Position numbers and translations under genes: made by a program. Shown piece after piece: positions 1 to 10,096 of a stretch of 14,467 nucleotides of DNA. How positions within the stretch are numbered: position 1 is the stretch's first letter; every line of letters begins with the position of its first letter. Below the pieces are notes generated by a model, which saw nothing but the letters and a program-made list of their open reading frames with translations, searched no databases and was not told the origin of the DNA. Where the stretch lies: assembly GCA_003527885.1 (NCBI GenBank), contig DPWB01000334.1, forward strand, positions 1 to 14,467, read 5' to 3'. The stretch is from Candidatus Competibacteraceae bacterium. GTDB taxonomy: Bacteria > Pseudomonadota > Gammaproteobacteria > Competibacterales > Competibacteraceae.

Positions 1-1251
<1,251 letters not shown>

Positions 1252-1272
1252 TCACCCGTATTTCTGGATTTT

Positions 1273-1305
1273 AAAAACCACGGACGGAGTGAACGCCGTC
1301 CGTGG
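1273..1305 (-). terminator. Rho-independent terminator after fruA
   Basis: On the minus strand, 43 bases after the fruA stop, a perfect 10-bp stem (CCACGGACGG / CCGTCCGTGG, 8-base loop, arms 1296-1305 and 1278-1287) is followed directly by TTTTT (1273-1277). This is the classic intrinsic terminator shape. It should end the fruBKA transcript and separate it from the GH1 gene downstream, which would then need its own promoter. Confidence 0.85.
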
Positions 1306-1310
1306 AAAGC

Positions 1311-1327
1311 GTGGGGCATGGCCCCAC
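1311..1327. repeat. Second small stem-loop next to the fruA terminator
   Basis: GTGGGGC-ATG-GCCCCAC is a perfect 7-bp inverted repeat with a 3-base loop, lying between the fruA stop and the terminator hairpin. There is no T-run beside it. It may protect the 3' end of the fru mRNA or help termination; this role is inference. Confidence 0.5.
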
Positions 1328-1347
1328 GTTGCCACCAACCAACCAAA

Positions 1348-3114
1348 TCAGTGCGCGCCGGCGGGAGCGAGCTTCGGTTTTACTTCCACCGGTTTTTTCA
1401 GGAAGAACAACGCCGCCGTGGTCGCCACGGTGCCTGCCAGAATGGCGATCAGGTAGGGAATGAGATTGACCACCGCGTTCGGAATCGGCAGCACGAACAC
1501 GCCACCGTGCGGCACTTTCAGTTCGCAGCCAAACAGCATCGACAGCGCGCCGGTCAGCGCCGAACCGATCATCAGCGCCGGAATCACCCGCAGCGGGTCC
1601 TTGGCGGCGTAGGGAATCGCGCCTTCGGTGATAAACGAGATGCCCAGCACGGCCGTCGCGCCGGCGGCTTCGCGCTCGTCCAGCGAGAAGCGGTTCTTGA
1701 ACAGCAGCGTCGCCAGCGCCAGACCGAGCGGCGGCGTCATGCCGGCGGCCATCACCGCCGCCATCGGCGCGTAGATATTGCTGACGATCAGCCCGGTGGC
1801 GAAGGCGTAAGCCGATTTGTTGATCGGGCCGCCCATGTCGAAAGCCATCATCGCGCCCAGCAACAAACCGAGGAACGCGGCGCTGCTGCCCTGCATCCCT
1901 TTCAGCCAGGCGGTGATGGTCGCCAGTACGGCGGCGACCGGCCCACCCACCACGTAGTACATCAGCAGGCCGGTGATCAACGTCGCGAACAACGGCAGGA
2001 TCAGCACCGGCTTGAGACCGGCCAAGGTGCGCGGCAGCGGGATATGGTCGCTGAGGAATTTGGCGGTGTAGCCGGCGATGAAACCGGCGGCGATCCCGCC
2101 CAGAAAACCCGAACCGATGGCGCTGGCGATCATGCCGCCGATCATGCCGGGCGTAATGCCGGGCCGGTCGGCGATGGAGTAGGCGATGAAGCCGGCCAGC
2201 ACCGGCACCATCAGGGCAAAACCAGCTTTCGCGCCAATCTGGAACAGCGTCCAACCCAAGGTACCCTTGTTGGCATCCTCGTAGACGTTGATGCCGCCCA
2301 TGGCGAAACTGATGGCGATGAGCAGGCCACCCGCCACGACGAACGGCAGCATGTACGACACGCCGGTCATCAAATGCTTGTAGACGCCGGTGCGGGCGGC
2401 CGCCTGCTGGGCCTTGGCCTGCTGAACCTGCTCTTCGGGAGTGAGCTTGGCCGTCGTCGCGGCGCCCGCCACCGTGGCCTCGGCGATGGCCTTGCGTACC
2501 AGTTCGGCCCCGTCGTGAATCGCCGCCTTGGTGCTGGCCTCGTAAAGTCGTTTGCCGGCGAAGCGGGTCTTGTCGACCTGGGTGTCGGCGGCGATGATGA
2601 CCAGATCCGCCGCCGCGATGTCCTCGGCGGTCAGGTTGTTCTTGGCCCCGACCGAGCCTTGGGTTTCGACCTTGACCGTGTGGCCCAGGTTCTTCGCGCC
2701 TTGCTCCAGCCCTTCGGCGGCCATGAAAGTGTGGGCGATGCCGGTCGGGCAGGATGTGATGCCGACAATGTTCAAGTTCTTCGCGGCCGGCGTGGCGGCC
2801 GGCGTGGCGGCTACGCTGGCGAGCGCCGCTCGGATGACGGCGGCGCCGTCGCGGATCGCCGGCTCGGTGGCGCTTTCATAAACCGGCTTGCCGATGAAAC
2901 GGACGGTATCGACCCGCGTATCAGCGGCGATGATGACCACGTTGGCGGCGGCGATGGTGTCGTCGGACAAGGTGTTGCGGGTTCCGACCGAGCCTTGGGT
3001 CTCGACCTGGATCTCGTGGCCCAGTTTTTTGGCGGCTTGCTCCAACCCTTCGGCCGCCATGATGGTATGGGCGATGCCGGTCGGGCAGGAAGTGACGGCA
3101 ACGATTTTTGCCAT
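1348..3114 (-). CDS. fruA: PTS fructose transporter subunit EIIB'BC (FruA)
   Basis: 588 residues. FruA is the membrane component that imports fructose while phosphorylating it to fructose-1-phosphate. Domains: IIB' (about 1-98), an Ala/Pro linker, IIB (about 114-212), a Gln/Ala-rich linker (about 215-242), then the polytopic IIC permease (about 243-575) with DMGGPINK (426-433) and ITEGAIP (495-501), both typical of fructose-family IIC. Both IIB domains carry SCPTGIAHT, with Cys10 and Cys122 as phosphorylation sites. In E. coli FruA the first domain lacks this cysteine (recalled). My hand alignment of the two IIB domains gives about 63 identities in 96 positions. The start is fixed by AAGGAG eight bases before the ATG. 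It is the last gene of fruBKA, 59 bases after fruK, and is followed by a terminator. Confidence 0.97.
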   Translation of the reverse strand: MAKIVAVTSCPTGIAHTIMAAEGLEQAAKKLGHEIQVETQGSVGTRNTLSDDTIAAANVVIIAADTRVDTVRFIGKPVYESATEPAIRDGAAVIRAALASVAATPAATPAAKNLNIVGITSCPTGIAHTFMAAEGLEQGAKNLGHTVKVETQGSVGAKNNLTAEDIAAADLVIIAADTQVDKTRFAGKRLYEASTKAAIHDGAELVRKAIAEATVAGAATTAKLTPEEQVQQAKAQQAAARTGVYKHLMTGVSYMLPFVVAGGLLIAISFAMGGINVYEDANKGTLGWTLFQIGAKAGFALMVPVLAGFIAYSIADRPGITPGMIGGMIASAIGSGFLGGIAAGFIAGYTAKFLSDHIPLPRTLAGLKPVLILPLFATLITGLLMYYVVGGPVAAVLATITAWLKGMQGSSAAFLGLLLGAMMAFDMGGPINKSAYAFATGLIVSNIYAPMAAVMAAGMTPPLGLALATLLFKNRFSLDEREAAGATAVLGISFITEGAIPYAAKDPLRVIPALMIGSALTGALSMLFGCELKVPHGGVFVLPIPNAVVNLIPYLIAILAGTVATTAALFFLKKPVEVKPKLAPAGAH

Positions 3115-3173
3115 GTTCGATGCTCCTTATGGGTCTGTTATATGTAGGTTTCGAGTCCGGTTCGGGGGGCGGA

Positions 3174-4157
3174 TTAGCCGACCGGTGACACGCTGATTTG
3201 CTGGGCCAGCGCGCGGACTTCGGCCGGTCGCGGCAGATGCGGCCCCAGCCGGGTCAGCTTGGCGGCGGCGAAAGCGGTCGCCAGCCGGGCGGTGTCGGCT
3301 AGGTTCAAGCCTTCCAGCCGCGCCGCCACCAGCCCGGCCACCATGGCGTCGCCCGCGCCGACGGTGCTGCTCACGTTGACCCGCGCCGGCAGCGCTCGCA
3401 AGGCTTGCTCGCGGTCGAGGAACAGTGCGCCATCGCCGCCCATCGACACCACCACCCAATCCGGTCCTGGCGAGGCAACCAACAGTTCCCGGCCGGTGGC
3501 GATCAGCGCTTCCAGCGTGTCGAGCGGCCGACCGACCAGTTCGGCCAGTTCGTGGCGATTGGGCTTGACGATCTTGGGGCCGGCCGCCAGCGCCGCCCGC
3601 AGCGGCGCGCCGCTGGTGTCCAGCACCACCGAACCGCCGGCGGCCTGCGCCTTTCGGGTGATGGCGGCGTAGGCGTCCGCCGGCATCCCCGGCGGCAGGC
3701 TGCCCGACAGCACCACCCATTGGACTTGGCCGGCCAGTTGATCGAGCCGGCGCAACACCTGCTCAAGCAAGTCCCTGGCGCTGTCCGGGGTCAATTCCGG
3801 CCCCGGCATGTTGAGGTCGGTGGTGTCGCCGCTGACGGTATCGACCAGCTTGGAGTTGATCCGGGTCAGGCCATCGAGATAGTGGCAGTGGTTGGCGATC
3901 TTCTTGCGCTGGAACAGTTCCTCGAACAGCGCGGCGTTATCGCGGCCGATCTGGCCGGTGACGGCGGTGCTGACGCCAAAGTCGGACAGGCAGGAGGCGA
4001 CGTTGACCGCCTTGCCGCCGACATCGACTTGCATCCGTAGCGCACGGTTGACCTCGCCGAGCTTGATGCCGGCGACTTCGATGGTCTGATCGAGTGCGGG
4101 ATTCAGGGCGACGGTGACGACCTGGGGCGAGGCGGCGAACGGGTTTAAGGGGTTCAT
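3174..4157 (-). CDS. fruK: 1-phosphofructokinase (FruK)
   Basis: 327 residues, PfkB/ribokinase family. It converts fructose-1-phosphate made by FruA to fructose-1,6-bisphosphate with ATP, in the cytoplasm. The N-terminal substrate motif GGKAVNVA (47-54) and the C-terminal anion-hole motif TVGAGD (265-270, catalytic Asp270) are intact. Length matches the family's usual 310-330. An ATG 33 bases further upstream exists, but ATG 4155-4157 is preferred: it overlaps the fruB stop as ATGA and is preceded by GAGGAGGT nine bases away. The overlap implies translational coupling with fruB. Identification as FruK rather than another PfkB kinase rests strongly on the position between fruB and fruA. Confidence 0.96.
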   Translation of the reverse strand: MNPLNPFAASPQVVTVALNPALDQTIEVAGIKLGEVNRALRMQVDVGGKAVNVASCLSDFGVSTAVTGQIGRDNAALFEELFQRKKIANHCHYLDGLTRINSKLVDTVSGDTTDLNMPGPELTPDSARDLLEQVLRRLDQLAGQVQWVVLSGSLPPGMPADAYAAITRKAQAAGGSVVLDTSGAPLRAALAAGPKIVKPNRHELAELVGRPLDTLEALIATGRELLVASPGPDWVVVSMGGDGALFLDREQALRALPARVNVSSTVGAGDAMVAGLVAARLEGLNLADTARLATAFAAAKLTRLGPHLPRPAEVRALAQQISVSPVG

Positions 4158-6655
4158 AGGGCGCGGACCTCCTCGGCGGTGCGGACGCACAGCGCGCGCC
4201 GGGCCAGCTCCTGCATCGCGGCGCGCGAGTCATTGCGCAGCGCGGCTTTCACCGGGGCGATGTCCTGGGCGCTCATGCTCAATTCATCCACGCCGAGGCC
4301 GGTCAGGATGCGCGCGCCCAGCGGATCGCCCGCCAGGCCGCCACACACCCCGACCCAGCCGCCGCCGGTGGCTCGGCCGCCGGCTTGCGCGCCGCGCACG
4401 GTGGCGTCGATGAGAGAAAGCACGGCCGGATGCAGGCTGTCGGCCTGAGCGGCCAGTTCGGGGTGCTGGCGGTCCACCGCCAGCGCGTACTGGGTTAGGT
4501 CGTTGGTGCCGATCGAGAAGAAATCGACCAGCGGCGCAAAGCGGTCGGCCATCACCGCCACCGCCGGAATTTCGACCATGATGCCGAGTTTCACCTCCGG
4601 CCCCTTGACCTGTTCGCGGGCCAGTTCGCAGTGGCCGCGCAGGGCTTCGATCTCGCCGACGTGGGTGACCATCGGGAACATGATCCACAGCGGGCCGTGC
4701 TGGGCGGCGCGATACAGCGCCCGCAACTGCCCGTAGAGTAAATCTTGCCGTTGCAGCAGCAAGCGCGCCCCGCGCACCCCGAGGAACGGGTTTTCCTCGC
4801 GCGGCAGATTGAGGTAAGGCACCTGCTTGTCGCCGCCGATGTCCAGCGCGCGGATGATCAGCCGTTTGCCGGCCATGACCTCGACCATTTCCCGGTAGAC
4901 CTGATACTGCTCTTCCTCGGTCGGGGCGGTGTCGCGCTCCAGATAAAGGAATTCGGTGCGCATCAGGCCAATGCCTTCCGCTCCGGCCTCCAGCGCCGCC
5001 GCCGCCTGCTTCGGGTTGGCGACGTTGGCGGCGATTTCGACGGTGTGGCCGTCGGTGGTGGTGGCCGGCAGATGGCGGGCCGCGCGCAAGCTTTCGCGGG
5101 CGGCGGTCTGGCGGGCGATCACTTCGGCGACACTCTTCTGGTCGGCCTCGCTCACGTCCAGATACAAGCAGCCCGCGCCGCCGTCGAGCACCGCCGTACC
5201 GCCGTCGGGGGCGGCCAGCAAGGCCGGACCGGCCGCCACGATGGCGGGAAAGCCCAAGGTGCGGGCCAGGATGGCGGTGTGCGAAGTCGGGCCGCCGGCG
5301 CTGGTCGCCAACCCCACCACATGGCGGGTGTCGAGGTGCAGGGTGTCGGACGGCGTGAGGTCTTCCGCCGCCAGGATCGACGGTTCGGTCAGGTGGATGT
5401 GTTTGCGCTCCAACCCGAGCAGTTGGGCCAACACCCGTTCGCCGACATCGCGCAAATCCACCGCGCGGGCGGCCAGTAGGGGATCGTCGATCTTTTGCAG
5501 TTTTTCGATGCGCGCTTGCAGCGCCCGCTGCCAGGACCACGCCGCGCCGTGGCCTTGCATGATGGTGGTCAGCGCGTCGCGGGTCAGCACCGGGTCGGCC
5601 AGCAGTTCGCGCTGGGCGGCGAAGATGGCGGCCTCGGCGGCGCTCAGGCGCTGGCGGGGGCGGCCTTCCAATTCCTCGCGCTCGGCGCGCACCGCCAGCA
5701 GTGCCTGCTCCAACGCTTCACCCTCGGCCACCACATCGCCGGGCTGATCGCTAACGTCGATTTTTTGGGAGACGTGGCGCACCAGCTTGCCGACCGCCAA
5801 CCCTGGGCTGGCCGCAAGCCCGTACAGCGTGCGCGGCCCGCCGGTCGGCGTCCATTCGGGCTTGGTCTTGCGGGCGGCCTGGGCGTTTTGGCGGGCGCGC
5901 TCGGCGTCGGCCTGCTCGATGGCGGACAAACCGCGCACGGTCTCGACCAAGGCGTTCAGGGCGCGTTGGGCATCGGGGCCGCGCGCGGCGAGCCGCAAGC
6001 CAGAGCCGTGGGTCACGCCCAGGGCGAGCAGGTCGGTCAGGGTCTTGGCGTCGGCGAATTCGGCGTCCTTGTAAACCCTGAACTCGCAAGAAAAGCGCTT
6101 GGCGGTTTCGACCCACTTGCTGGCCGGGCGGGCGTGCAGGCCGTTGGGATAGTCCACGGTCCAGCTCGCCTCGGCGTCGGCCGGCCACGGCGGCGCGGCG
6201 GCCGGTTCCGGCGCGGCGCTCGGAGCGGGCGTATCGCCCAGCGCGGTCATCAGCACCAGCGGGTTGTCGGCGTGCACCAGGGCGTCGATGGCGTCGGGTT
6301 GCTGCATCAGGCGGGTGAGCCGGCGCAGCAGGCTGATGTGTTCGTCGGACTGGGCGGCAATGGCGACCACCAAATAAACCTTCTGGCCTTCGTTCCATTC
6401 CACGCCTTCCGGCAGTTGCAGGATGGCGATGCCGGTGTGCTGGATCAGGTGGCGGTCGTCGATCATGCCGTGCGGGATGGCGACGCCGCTGCCGAGAAAG
6501 GTGTTGGCGACCTGCTCGCGCTTGAGCAGACTGCCGATGTAGGCGGGTTGGATATAACCGGCGTCCGCCAGCAGTTGGCCGGCCTGCCGGATCGCGTCTT
6601 CCTTGTTGGCCGCTCTGGCGTCGAGCCGAATGCAAGATTTAGTAATCGTTTTCAT
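4154..6655 (-). CDS. fruB: Fused PTS phosphocarrier EIIA(Fru)-HPr-EI (FruB, multiphosphoryl transfer protein)
   Basis: 833 residues. It passes phosphate from PEP to FruA within one polypeptide. Domain order: EIIA (about 1-145; AIPHGM with active His62), a Pro/Ala linker (about 142-162), HPr (about 164-250; GLHARPAS with His174), then enzyme I (about 276-833; [12 protein letters not shown] with His459, PEP-site segments [10 protein letters not shown] and [12 protein letters not shown], and CGGLAGDP with the proton-donating Cys771). All catalytic residues are present. This fusion is typical of pseudomonads and xanthomonads, whereas E. coli FruB lacks the EI part. A start eight codons upstream is possible, but ATG 6653-6655 has GGAG six bases before it and gives the usual EIIA beginning. 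First gene of fruBKA; regulated by the operator at 6697-6710. Confidence 0.97.
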   Translation of the reverse strand: MKTITKSCIRLDARAANKEDAIRQAGQLLADAGYIQPAYIGSLLKREQVANTFLGSGVAIPHGMIDDRHLIQHTGIAILQLPEGVEWNEGQKVYLVVAIAAQSDEHISLLRRLTRLMQQPDAIDALVHADNPLVLMTALGDTPAPSAAPEPAAAPPWPADAEASWTVDYPNGLHARPASKWVETAKRFSCEFRVYKDAEFADAKTLTDLLALGVTHGSGLRLAARGPDAQRALNALVETVRGLSAIEQADAERARQNAQAARKTKPEWTPTGGPRTLYGLAASPGLAVGKLVRHVSQKIDVSDQPGDVVAEGEALEQALLAVRAEREELEGRPRQRLSAAEAAIFAAQRELLADPVLTRDALTTIMQGHGAAWSWQRALQARIEKLQKIDDPLLAARAVDLRDVGERVLAQLLGLERKHIHLTEPSILAAEDLTPSDTLHLDTRHVVGLATSAGGPTSHTAILARTLGFPAIVAAGPALLAAPDGGTAVLDGGAGCLYLDVSEADQKSVAEVIARQTAARESLRAARHLPATTTDGHTVEIAANVANPKQAAAALEAGAEGIGLMRTEFLYLERDTAPTEEEQYQVYREMVEVMAGKRLIIRALDIGGDKQVPYLNLPREENPFLGVRGARLLLQRQDLLYGQLRALYRAAQHGPLWIMFPMVTHVGEIEALRGHCELAREQVKGPEVKLGIMVEIPAVAVMADRFAPLVDFFSIGTNDLTQYALAVDRQHPELAAQADSLHPAVLSLIDATVRGAQAGGRATGGGWVGVCGGLAGDPLGARILTGLGVDELSMSAQDIAPVKAALRNDSRAAMQELARRALCVRTAEEVRAL

Positions 6656-6694
6656 GATTATCTCCATAATTGGTGGCAATATGAAGTCAATTAA

Positions 6695-6722
6695 AATGTA
6701 ATCGATTACAATTCAAAGTCAA
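6695..6722 (-). promoter_or_regulatory. Predicted sigma-70 promoter of fruBKA
   Basis: On the minus strand, TTGACT (6717-6722, five of six match the -35 consensus) is separated by 16 bases from TACATT (6695-6700, four of six match the -10). A start near 6688 would give a leader of about 30 bases before the fruB ATG. The palindromic operator covers the spacer and the -10, as expected for repression by blocking RNA polymerase. Confidence 0.55.
6697..6710. promoter_or_regulatory. LacI-family (FruR/Cra-type) operator in front of fruB
   Basis: TGTAATCGATTACA is a perfect 14-bp palindrome with a central CG. It fits the general LacI-family half-site pattern TGnAAnCG/CGnTTnCA exactly. It overlaps the predicted fruB promoter, 42 bases from the start codon. 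In many proteobacteria a LacI-type FruR represses fruBKA and is released by fructose-1-phosphate. No regulator gene lies in this window, so assignment to FruR is inference. Confidence 0.75.
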
Positions 6723-6950
6723 GAAAAATCTTTACTGGTAGTCAGGACATTTAGAGAAGGCCATACCATGATCTAAGCTAGCGATCCTGCTTGACGCAAG
6801 GTCTCAAGGAAAAAATTACCCTTCCAAAAGCGGCTCGAGAAGCCGGTTTTGGGGCCGATATGCCCCATTCAAGGCATGAACCTTCGCCGGCCGTCCCTTC
6901 CGGGCCGGAGTCGCTCTCGGCGCTGGCCGAACGGCCGGATAGGGCGGCCG
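6723..6950. other. Intergenic region between azlD and the fruB promoter
   Basis: About 230 bases that I do not read as coding in any frame. The only structures seen are the hairpin at 6826-6850 and a small GGGGC/GCCCC hairpin at 6851-6866. Base composition is lower in GC close to fruB, which fits a regulatory region. Confidence 0.5.
6826..6850. terminator. Possible bidirectional terminator downstream of azlD
   Basis: CGGCT/AGCCG arms (6831-6835 and 6841-6845) around a 5-base loop are flanked by AAAA on the left and TTTT on the right, so either strand shows A-tract, stem, T-tract. It lies about 100 bases after the azlD stop and before the fru promoter, a sensible place to stop azlD transcripts. 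The stem is short and has one mismatch before the A/T pairs, so confidence is limited. Confidence 0.4.
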
Positions 6951-7268
6951 TCAGCCCATTGCCGCAGACCCCAGCGCCAGGGCCGCAAATCCCCCGAGCA
7001 AGGTCCACAGCACGCTGCGCGTGACGGCGGCGATGGCGATGGCGACCAGCCCGGCCATCAGCCGCGCATTGCTCCAAGACAACCATAGCGCGCCGTGCGG
7101 CATCAGCAGGTCGGGGGCCACCAGCGCGGTCAACGTGGCGACCGGCACGAACGGCAGCACCACCCGAAACCAGCGGGGAAAGATCACCCGGCCTTCGGCG
7201 GCGATGAATGACAGCCGCAAGGCGAAGGTCAATAGGCCACAAACCACCATCGTCAACCAGACGCTCAA
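6951..7268 (-). CDS. azlD: AzlD-family branched-chain amino acid exporter small subunit
   Basis: 105 residues if the TTG at 7266-7268 is the start. AzlD proteins are small membrane partners of AzlC, and the pair exports branched-chain amino acids and their analogues. The protein is almost wholly hydrophobic, with about three to four membrane segments, and keeps the family pattern TFALRLSFI near the start and FVPVATLTALVAPDLL in the middle. I chose TTG because it overlaps the azlC stop (TTGA) and GGAG lies eight bases before it. An internal ATG (7248-7250) would shorten the N-terminal helix. The overlap indicates coupled translation with azlC. Confidence 0.85.
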   Translation of the reverse strand: MSVWLTMVVCGLLTFALRLSFIAAEGRVIFPRWFRVVLPFVPVATLTALVAPDLLMPHGALWLSWSNARLMAGLVAIAIAAVTRSVLWTLLGGFAALALGSAAMG

Positions 7269-7960
7269 CGAATTTTCTCCACGGCCCACCAACCGGCCGC
7301 CATCCCCGCCAGCGCCGCTGCCAGCAGGCCCAACTTGAACGGCAGTCCGGCGGCCGTCAAGGCGATAAGGCCGGCGACAGCCGCCGCCAGCAGCATCGCC
7401 CGATCCCGGACCAGCGGCACCACGATGGCGATGAAGGTCAGCGGCAAGGCAAAATCGAGCGGCCAGCCGGCCGGCAAACGCGCGCCCAGCAGCACCCCGG
7501 CGGCCGTGGCTAATTGCCAGCCGCCCCACAAGGCCAGACCGGCCCCCAAGTAAAACCAATGCTGGCGCGGGCCGGATTGACCGGCGGCCTCGCGCCGGCT
7601 GATCGCGGCGAAGGCTTCATCGGTGAGCAGGTAGGCCAGCGCCAGTTTCCAGCGGCGCGGTAAATGGGCGAGGTGGGGGGCCAGCGCGGCGCTGTAGAGC
7701 GCGTGACGCAGGTTCAGCAAACCGACCTCGGCGACCACGACCGCAACCGGCGCCCCGGCGCCGACCAACTGGCAGAACAGGAATTGGGCGGAACCGGCGA
7801 ACAGGATCGAGGACATCAGCAGCGCCGCCGTCGGACTGAGGCCGCTGGCCAAAGCCAGCACGCCATAAATCATCCCGAACGGCGCGACGCCGACCAGCAG
7901 CGGGGCCAGCGCCCCTACGCCAGCCCAAAATTCCTGCCCGGCGGATCGCGGCGGGACCAT
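7265..7960 (-). CDS. azlC: AzlC-family branched-chain amino acid exporter large subunit
   Basis: 231 residues and strongly hydrophobic. AzlC is the main membrane subunit of the AzlCD exporter. Family features seen are GVAPFGMIYGVLA near the N-terminus, LLMSSILFAGSAQF, and the LNLRHALYSAAL motif. The length fits the family (about 230-250). The start ATG 7958-7960 lies five bases after the stop of the upstream serine hydrolase gene, with only a weak GGTGG upstream, so translation is probably coupled. The reading frame stays open further upstream across the hydrolase gene, but that part does not resemble AzlC. Substrate is inferred from family only. Confidence 0.88.
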   Translation of the reverse strand: MVPPRSAGQEFWAGVGALAPLLVGVAPFGMIYGVLALASGLSPTAALLMSSILFAGSAQFLFCQLVGAGAPVAVVVAEVGLLNLRHALYSAALAPHLAHLPRRWKLALAYLLTDEAFAAISRREAAGQSGPRQHWFYLGAGLALWGGWQLATAAGVLLGARLPAGWPLDFALPLTFIAIVVPLVRDRAMLLAAAVAGLIALTAAGLPFKLGLLAAALAGMAAGWWAVEKIR

Positions 7961-7965
7961 GCCGG

Positions 7966-9195
7966 TCAATCCACCAGCGCCTGATAAACCAATTGCCGGA
8001 GCTGGGGGCGGAGCGGATGGGTGCTGGAAGGAAACAGCTGGGTGAACAGCAGGGCGGTGATTTGCTCGGCGGGGTCCACCCAAAACGCGGTGCTGGCCGC
8101 GCCGCCCCAGGCGAATTCGCCGGGCGAGGACAGCACTTTGTTGGCGACCGGATCGAGCGTCACCGAAAAACCCAGCCCGTAACCGACGCCGGCGAAGGTG
8201 GTTTCGGCGAACAGCGGCCGGCCGAAGGTTTCGAGATCGACCCCGCCGGGCAGGTGGTTGCGGGTCATGTAGCGCAGGGTCCGGTTGCCCAGCAACCGGA
8301 CCCCATCCAACTCGCCGCCCCGCAACAGCATTTGAGTGAAGCGGTGATAGTCGGCGGCGGTCGATACCAGCCCGTCGCCGCCCAGGCAGCAAGCGGGGCG
8401 CTCCCGGCCGACCCGGTCCATGGCGTTGTTGCGGACCGCTTGCAGCGTGCTGGGCTGCGGCGAATAGAACGCGGCCAGCCGGTCGGTATTTTCCACCCAA
8501 AAGCGGGTGTCGCGCATTCCCAGTGGCTGAAAAATCCGTTCCTCGAAAAACTGGTCGAGCTTTATGCCGGATATGACTTCGATCACCCGGCCCAGCACGT
8601 CGCTCGCCACCGAGTAGTTCCACTCCGTACCGGGTTGGAACAGCAGGGGTAGCTCCGCCCAACGCTCGCAGCAGGCGGCCAGGTCGGTGCCGTTCGGCGG
8701 ACCCCATTCGAAGCCGGCGGCCCGGTAGAGGGTATCGACGGGGTGAGCGTGGTGAAAGCCGTAGCTGAGGCCGGCGGTGTGAGTCAACAAATGCCAGATT
8801 TTTATCGGTTCTTTAAGGGTTTCGGTGACCGGTTTCAAGGCCGATCCACCGCGATAGACGCGGGTGTCGGCGAAGGACGGGATGAAGCGGCTGACCGGGT
8901 CCTTGAGCTCGAAAGCGCCTTCCTCGTACAGCATCATCGCGGCCACGGCGGTGATGGGTTTGGTCATCGAGTAGATGCGAAACAAGGTGTCGCGCTCGAC
9001 GGGCTTGCCGTTTTCCATATCCCGCTGGCCGCCCGCGCCGAGATAGGCGACCTTGCCGCGCCGGCTGACCGCGATCAGCCAACCGGGCAGGCGGCCATCG
9101 TCCACGTAGCGGGAGAAATGGGCGTCGATCCGGGCGAGGCGCTTGGGGTCGAATCCGACGTCAGCGGGATCGACTTCAACCTTGAGTTCGAGCAT
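7966..9195 (-). CDS. Serine hydrolase of the class C beta-lactamase/family VIII esterase fold
   Basis: 409 residues. The nucleophile motif SMTK (Ser76-Lys79) sits after FRIY, the second motif is YSV with Tyr194 (NYSVASDVLG), and the third region reads WGG (363-365). The Tyr-Ser-Val form and the late motif fit esterase-type relatives (EstB, family VIII) better than true AmpC. CLGGDGLVSTAADY (270-283) is also typical of the family. From this start there is no signal peptide, so a cytoplasmic esterase or amidase is likely and antibiotic resistance is not implied. The frame is open 40 codons further upstream, but ATG 9193-9195 starts the recognisable domain; its ribosome site is weak. An FNR-like box lies just upstream, and azlC follows after five bases. 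Substrate unknown. Confidence 0.88.
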   Translation of the reverse strand: MLELKVEVDPADVGFDPKRLARIDAHFSRYVDDGRLPGWLIAVSRRGKVAYLGAGGQRDMENGKPVERDTLFRIYSMTKPITAVAAMMLYEEGAFELKDPVSRFIPSFADTRVYRGGSALKPVTETLKEPIKIWHLLTHTAGLSYGFHHAHPVDTLYRAAGFEWGPPNGTDLAACCERWAELPLLFQPGTEWNYSVASDVLGRVIEVISGIKLDQFFEERIFQPLGMRDTRFWVENTDRLAAFYSPQPSTLQAVRNNAMDRVGRERPACCLGGDGLVSTAADYHRFTQMLLRGGELDGVRLLGNRTLRYMTRNHLPGGVDLETFGRPLFAETTFAGVGYGLGFSVTLDPVANKVLSSPGEFAWGGAASTAFWVDPAEQITALLFTQLFPSSTHPLRPQLRQLVYQALVD

Positions 9196-9246
9196 GGTCT
9201 CTGTTCCGTAATGGCGGTGTGTTACCGGAGAAACCAACATTTTGCC

Positions 9247-9260
9247 TTGATCTCGATCAG
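9247..9260. promoter_or_regulatory. FNR/ANR-like box upstream of the serine hydrolase gene
   Basis: TTGATCTCGATCAG matches nine of the ten defined bases of the FNR/ANR consensus TTGAT-N4-ATCAA. Its centre is about 58 bases before the hydrolase ATG, so a class II start (box near -41) would give a leader of about 17 bases. I see no strong -10 at the expected spot, so this is a candidate only. Confidence 0.35.
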
Positions 9261-9277
9261 TAATCCAGACGTGACAG

Positions 9278-10096
9278 TTAGCTATCGCGCGAGACGAACC
9301 GCAACGGGTCGGCAAAACTTTGTACCGAGTCCAGGTACGGGCGCAAACCGACCGCGAAAATGGTGTTGTGGTCGGCGCGGGGTATTTTCAGCAAATGCTT
9401 GTCGGGGGCGGGGCTGGCATCATACAGGGTCTGGCCGTCGCTGAAGGGAATGAGATGGTCGCGCTCGGCGTGGATGACCAGGGTGGGTTTGGCGAAGGCG
9501 CGGATTTTGTCGAGCTGGCGAAACCCGTGATCCTCGGAAAAATCGGGCAGGGCGGCGAGGTTGACGCCGATCCGGCGCAACAGTGGGCCGGTGTGGGCGA
9601 AGGCGCTTTCCAGGATGAGCCCGGCGATCATCGCAGGGCGGCGCAAGGTCAACTCCAGGGCCGAGGCGCTGCCCAGGGAACGGCCCATGACCAGCAGCGG
9701 CCCGGTCGATCCGGCCCGGCGCAGCCAGTCGGCAACGAAATCGAGGATGGCGCAACTGTCGGCCAGCAGGGTCGAGGCGGTGGGCCAGCCGGTGGATTGG
9801 CCGTAGCCGCGATAGTCGACCGCCAGAAAGTTGAGGCCGCGCTCGACGTACAGCGCGCCGATGTCGTCGTAGTCCTGCACGATTTCGCCGTTGCCGTGGA
9901 AGAACAGGATCGTGCTGGCGGCGGGATCGGCCGAATGAAAGCGCGCTCCGATGGTGACCCCTTCAGCGACCGGAACGGCGAGATCGCGGCTGCCCGCCGA
10001 GGGCGGCCCCGCGAAGCCGCGACGCGGATGGAACAGACAGGCCAGAACGTCCGGCCGGTCGAGCGGCGCGCGGTCGGAGATAACATCGGCGGTCAT
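9278..10096 (-). CDS. Alpha/beta hydrolase (BEM46/ABHD13-like)
   Basis: 272 residues. It has the oxyanion-hole motif FFHGNG (65-70), the nucleophile elbow GRSLGS with Ser140, an acid at Asp213 (AERDHLIP) and a catalytic histidine at His243 (ADHNTIF). DYRGYGQS (94-101) is also typical of this hydrolase branch. No signal peptide or membrane anchor is seen, so it is probably cytoplasmic. ATG 10094-10096 is taken as start, with a weak GGGAAA before it; an ATG 48 bases further upstream is possible but adds unlike-looking residues. It is transcribed in the same direction as the serine hydrolase gene, 82 bases before it. The natural ester or other substrate cannot be told from sequence. Confidence 0.87.
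   Translation of the reverse strand: MTADVISDRAPLDRPDVLACLFHPRRGFAGPPSAGSRDLAVPVAEGVTIGARFHSADPAASTILFFHGNGEIVQDYDDIGALYVERGLNFLAVDYRGYGQSTGWPTASTLLADSCAILDFVADWLRRAGSTGPLLVMGRSLGSASALELTLRRPAMIAGLILESAFAHTGPLLRRIGVNLAALPDFSEDHGFRQLDKIRAFAKPTLVIHAERDHLIPFSDGQTLYDASPAPDKHLLKIPRADHNTIFAVGLRPYLDSVQSFADPLRFVSRDS

Noticed and set aside
3115..3173. Possible internal promoter (TATAAC) between fruK and fruA
   Set aside because: The -10 is good but no -35 is found at 16-18 bases, and the gap is short and within an obvious operon.
6791..7024. Plus-strand open frame of 77 codons between fruB and azlD
   Set aside because: No ribosome site or recognisable domain, and half of it lies antisense to azlD.
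7966..9195. AmpC-like antibiotic resistance beta-lactamase
   Set aside because: The second motif is Tyr-Ser-Val, not Tyr-x-Asn, the third is not KTG, and there is no signal peptide. It fits family VIII esterase relatives better.
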